A DNA stretch of 33,585 bases from Chloroflexota bacterium. GTDB lineage: Bacteria > Chloroflexota > UBA11872. Of this stretch, positions 30,991 through 33,585 are shown piece after piece. Location of the stretch: NCBI GenBank assembly GCA_028874315.1, contig JAPPKM010000131.1, forward strand, positions 1 to 33,585. Direction: 5' to 3'. The stretch's first letter is position 1. Every line of letters starts with the position of its first letter. A program made the position numbers and the translations under genes. The notes below the pieces were generated by a model. That model was given only the letters and a program-made list of their open reading frames with translations, did not search any database and was not told the DNA's origin.

Positions 30991-32625
30991 TCAGTCGGCA
31001 TCGAACGCCGCGTTCGGCCCCCCGCGACAGCCCTCGTGCCAGGCCTGCAGATCCACGCACGTGCGCGCCGGTCGCTCACCGGCAACCCAGGACGCGATGT
31101 CCTTGATGACTTCCGAGCCAACGTGAATCTCAGGGCGAAGGTCGGGTCCAGTCACCTTGCGCCGGTCGAGCAGGCTATGGGTGTGCTCTCGATAAAGGCG
31201 GAACACAACATCGTCCCGGCGGCGCAGGCTCGCAACCCAGCCAACGATCTCCTCGCCAGACAGGAGTTCGTCGTTAAAGCTGTGGAGGATCAGCATTGGA
31301 ATCGGCAAGTCGCGAGCGATTGCCTCCGGCCGGTAGTCGGCACGATCCAGAAAGTGCGACGGACGAACTTTCATGTGCCGCGCCGGCGAACCCGCGGCCA
31401 GCGCCTCCATCGCCGCCGCACGCGCTCGGACGAGTCCGAGCCGACGTTCATCTGCAGCGCTGACCACGCCGTCTGCCTTGAGTCTCCGCTGCCGCTGTTC
31501 TGCGAAGTCCTCCCATAACATTCCACTGGGCGCTGAATAAAGAATTAGGCCGGCAATCGTTGAATCGCGCTGCGCGATTCGCGGTGCAGCAACGCCGCCC
31601 AGGCTAACCCCCAAAACGTAGATCCGCGCCGGGTCGATTCGTGGGGTCTGACGCAACAGTTCGACTGCCGCTAGGGCATCGTCGACCAGCTCATCATCGA
31701 TCGTGAAGTCCGGCTGGCGCGCGAAGGCCAGCGCGTGGGTCAACGTGCGCTTGTCATAACGTAGTGTGGCCACCCCCTTGCTGGCCAGACCCCATGCCAG
31801 ATCCCGGAACATCTTCGCCGCCCCACGGGTTGCGTCGCGATCCGCAAAGCCGCTGCCGTGCACCAATACGACAGCTGGGAAGGGACCGTGTCCGCGTGGA
31901 ACCGTGAGCGTTCCCCCCAACTCCCAGGGCGCCTGCCCCACCGCCACCTCGGTCTCCTCGAACGCATCCACATCTGCGTAGGCGGGCACCGGGAATTCCC
32001 GCAGAGGACCGAGTTCGGTCATAGCTTGATCGAGCCCGATCCAGTCGACGCGTCCGTCGCGCAGGAAGGTGACTCGCACGTAGCTCACGGGGTTCTCCGG
32101 GAACTCACGAGGCGTTAGCTGGAGTGAAACCGAAAGCAGGTCGTTAGACGGGTCAAATCCGAATACCGGCGCGCGTCCTTCATCTATACCAACGGAGCTA
32201 GCGGCGTGAGCCTCACCCCCGAGCGTCCGGTCCAGGGCAACGTCCGTCAGACCTTCGCCGGTCAGGCTCCGAAAGTTCTCAAGCCCAATCTCGCAGAGCG
32301 ACCCAACGTGCAGCACCTCGGGCGCCAGCATCTCGTAGGCCACACGGACGTCGTCGTTCACCAAGGCGTGCCCAAGGGCCAGCGCTCGCTCCTCCGGGTC
32401 AAACGAAAATGGCGCGACCTCGAAGTCCGGCGGTGCCGGCGTTGCCGCTTCGCAGGCCGGAAGCGTCACGGCATTGACCACGAGCGTCAGCGCAACAAGC
32501 CCCGCCAGCCCGCTGCTGATTAGCCCGAAGGCCAGCGCCACGCCGACATGCAACCGCCAGAAGGCACGCAATCGCCAGGTCCCCGGTCGCAGCCGCATAG
32601 CCTCCAGCCTCCACTTGTGCCCCAT
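30991..32625 (-). CDS. Membrane-anchored alpha/beta hydrolase with N-terminal NTF2-like domain
   Basis: 544-aa esterase or peptidase-like hydrolase. One hydrophobic segment near residues 27-52 (GVALAFGLISSGLAGLVALTLVV) should act as an uncleaved anchor with the rest outside the cell. Residues ~70-210 resemble the small DUF3887-type (NTF2-like) domain often fused in front of such hydrolases. The hydrolase domain follows: oxyanion strand AVVLVHGSG, nucleophile elbow GVSLGG, acid in HSFNDELL and His in EHTHSLL. An in-frame ATG 9 codons later (MRLRPG) has GGAGG too close to be optimal, so the first ATG is kept. Substrate unknown. Confidence 0.8.
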   Translation of the reverse strand: MGHKWRLEAMRLRPGTWRLRAFWRLHVGVALAFGLISSGLAGLVALTLVVNAVTLPACEAATPAPPDFEVAPFSFDPEERALALGHALVNDDVRVAYEMLAPEVLHVGSLCEIGLENFRSLTGEGLTDVALDRTLGGEAHAASSVGIDEGRAPVFGFDPSNDLLSVSLQLTPREFPENPVSYVRVTFLRDGRVDWIGLDQAMTELGPLREFPVPAYADVDAFEETEVAVGQAPWELGGTLTVPRGHGPFPAVVLVHGSGFADRDATRGAAKMFRDLAWGLASKGVATLRYDKRTLTHALAFARQPDFTIDDELVDDALAAVELLRQTPRIDPARIYVLGVSLGGVAAPRIAQRDSTIAGLILYSAPSGMLWEDFAEQRQRRLKADGVVSAADERRLGLVRARAAAMEALAAGSPARHMKVRPSHFLDRADYRPEAIARDLPIPMLILHSFNDELLSGEEIVGWVASLRRRDDVVFRLYREHTHSLLDRRKVTGPDLRPEIHVGSEVIKDIASWVAGERPARTCVDLQAWHEGCRGGPNAAFDAD

Positions 32626-32776
32626 CGCGCTCGTCCAACTCGATTCACCACCGGCCGGCCACCTTCAGCCGTAAGCGCGAAGAGCGGGCGTCAGAGTCCT
32701 CGTGTGAATCCCCAGCCCGGCGGAATGAGGCAAGCGTTGCTACCGGTCCCACGGCCGAACCCGGGGATCCAAGAGC

Positions 32777-33585
32777 CTACGAACCTATAAGCCCTTCCTG
32801 CGGACGCACCCACGGAAGCTTCGGCAAGACGGCCATGAACTCGGCGCGCGGAAGCTGCAGATCGCCGACTGGAACGTCGATCACGACTGGCGCCTCGCAC
32901 TCGAGCGCGCGCGGAAGCAGGTCCTTCAGATCCTGCGGATCGTCCGCCCGCATGCCGACCGCCCCGAACGATTCGGTGAAATGCACGAAGTCGGGGTTAT
33001 GCAGGTCGGTTTCGTAGTCGCCGTCAAAGAACTCCTCCAGGTCGCGTGCCACATTGCCGTAAGCGTCGTCTCGAAAGACGATGCTGGTGACGTTGATGCC
33101 ATACCTCACCGCCGTGGCCAGTTCCACCGCGTTGAACAAGAAGCCGCCGTCGCCATTGACCGAAATTACCGGGCGTTCGGGATGCGCCACCTTTGCCCCC
33201 AGGGCCGTGGGAAACCCGAACCCAAGGTTGAACGAGTAGCCGGAATCGATAAACGTCTTCGGCTCGTGCACCGGGTAGTGCGTACGCGCGTAGTAACCGA
33301 ACTGCGTCACGTCCCAGACGATGTGGGTGTCTTCCGGAATGCTGCGTTGGATGGTCTCCAGGATCGGGAAGTGCGGCTCCTTGAGCTGGATGTCCTGGTA
33401 GGCGATCAGCCGTCGAGCGGCCGCGACGGCCTCCTCGGGTGATGGGCGGTTCCCGGCGCCGGCTGAGCTGAGCAGGGGAAGCAGAGCTTCGATTGTGGCC
33501 TTGGCGTCGCCGTGGAGGGGGTGCGTGTTGGCCTGAACTCGCGTGACTTCCGCCTCGTCAATGTTGATATTGATCAGCGTGGAGG
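32777..33585 (-). CDS. Thiamine-diphosphate enzyme, acetolactate-synthase-like (partial, C-terminal)
   Basis: C-terminal part of a ThDP-dependent enzyme (acetolactate synthase / benzoylformate decarboxylase superfamily). The track shows only an internal GTG start at 33310, but the frame is open from there to the right edge (LININIDEAEVTRVQANTHPLHGD, RLIAYQDIQLKEPHF), so the gene enters from outside the window. The pyrimidine-neighbour strand VWDVTQFGYY, the ThDP-Mg motif VNGDGGFLF followed by FRDDAYGN, and the closing domain LKDLLPRALECEAPVVIDVPV are all visible. About 268 codons are present out of an expected ~550. The central domain end suggests a decarboxylase or synthase acting on 2-oxo acids; which one cannot be told. 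Confidence 0.88.
   Translation of the reverse strand, partial: STLININIDEAEVTRVQANTHPLHGDAKATIEALLPLLSSAGAGNRPSPEEAVAAARRLIAYQDIQLKEPHFPILETIQRSIPEDTHIVWDVTQFGYYARTHYPVHEPKTFIDSGYSFNLGFGFPTALGAKVAHPERPVISVNGDGGFLFNAVELATAVRYGINVTSIVFRDDAYGNVARDLEEFFDGDYETDLHNPDFVHFTESFGAVGMRADDPQDLKDLLPRALECEAPVVIDVPVGDLQLPRAEFMAVLPKLPWVRPQEGLIGS

Noticed and set aside
32626-32776. Possible tRNA-like T-loop (GTGTGAATCC) near 32702
   Set aside because: No matching acceptor, D or anticodon stems can be formed around it.

Overview
The window is a GC-rich, densely coded bacterial chromosome segment. Gene starts often use GTG or TTG behind good Shine-Dalgarno sites. The gene mix is a BetC-like sulfatase, three related beta-propeller hydrolase-like proteins, a phytanoyl-CoA dioxygenase, an orphan molybdenum hydroxylase subunit, a Rid-family protein, an ADP-ribosylglycohydrolase, PadR and ABC genes, and a selenoprotein. 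This recalls marine or sponge-associated Chloroflexota (for example SAR202-like lineages). That placement is inferred from gene content only; there is no rRNA, tRNA or phylogenetic marker here.

Layout, left to right. Positions 123-3303 (minus) hold a tightly overlapped operon: PadR regulator, multi-pass membrane protein, solute-binding lipoprotein. A PhyH dioxygenase (minus) diverges from a two-gene ABC exporter (4456-6100, plus). A divergent HisI-like protein (plus) converges on an adenosine deaminase-like protein (minus). Two tandem small coiled-coil/membrane proteins follow (7836-8417). A minus-strand operon (12329 to 8461) encodes an ADP-ribosylglycohydrolase, an acetyl-esterase-like alpha/beta hydrolase and beta-propeller protein 1. 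Plus-strand genes at 12441-14624 are an APH-type phosphotransferase, an unrecognised 282-aa protein and a truncated HicB-like protein. A second minus-strand group (18311 to 14668) encodes a small lipoprotein, a sulfatase, beta-propeller protein 2 and a Rid-family protein. A molybdenum hydroxylase large subunit and an aldo/keto reductase follow on plus (18461-21659).

The most important item is absent from the ORF track. At 22410-22159 (minus) there is an 83-residue SelW/Rdx-family protein whose CxxU motif is read through an in-frame TGA. A hairpin in the right place for a bacterial SECIS element follows the TGA. The gene has a good ribosome binding site and is followed by a long hairpin.

To the right are an 839-aa membrane protein with a C-terminal beta-rich part (minus), beta-propeller protein 3 (plus), and a visibly AT-richer island (about 26.8-28.6 kb). 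The island holds a 59-aa protein behind a perfect palindrome, a trypsin-like protease and a helical protein of unknown function. Next come a DHA2-type MFS exporter with a TPR protein, a membrane-anchored alpha/beta hydrolase, and the C-terminal part of a thiamine-diphosphate enzyme that runs off the right edge.

Working together (inference): the beta-propeller proteins sit beside an esterase, a sulfatase, an ADP-ribosylglycohydrolase, a Rid protein and oxidoreductases. This fits scavenging of decorated (sulfated or acylated) organic matter. The ABC and MFS exporters and the phosphotransferase suggest export or detoxification of small molecules.
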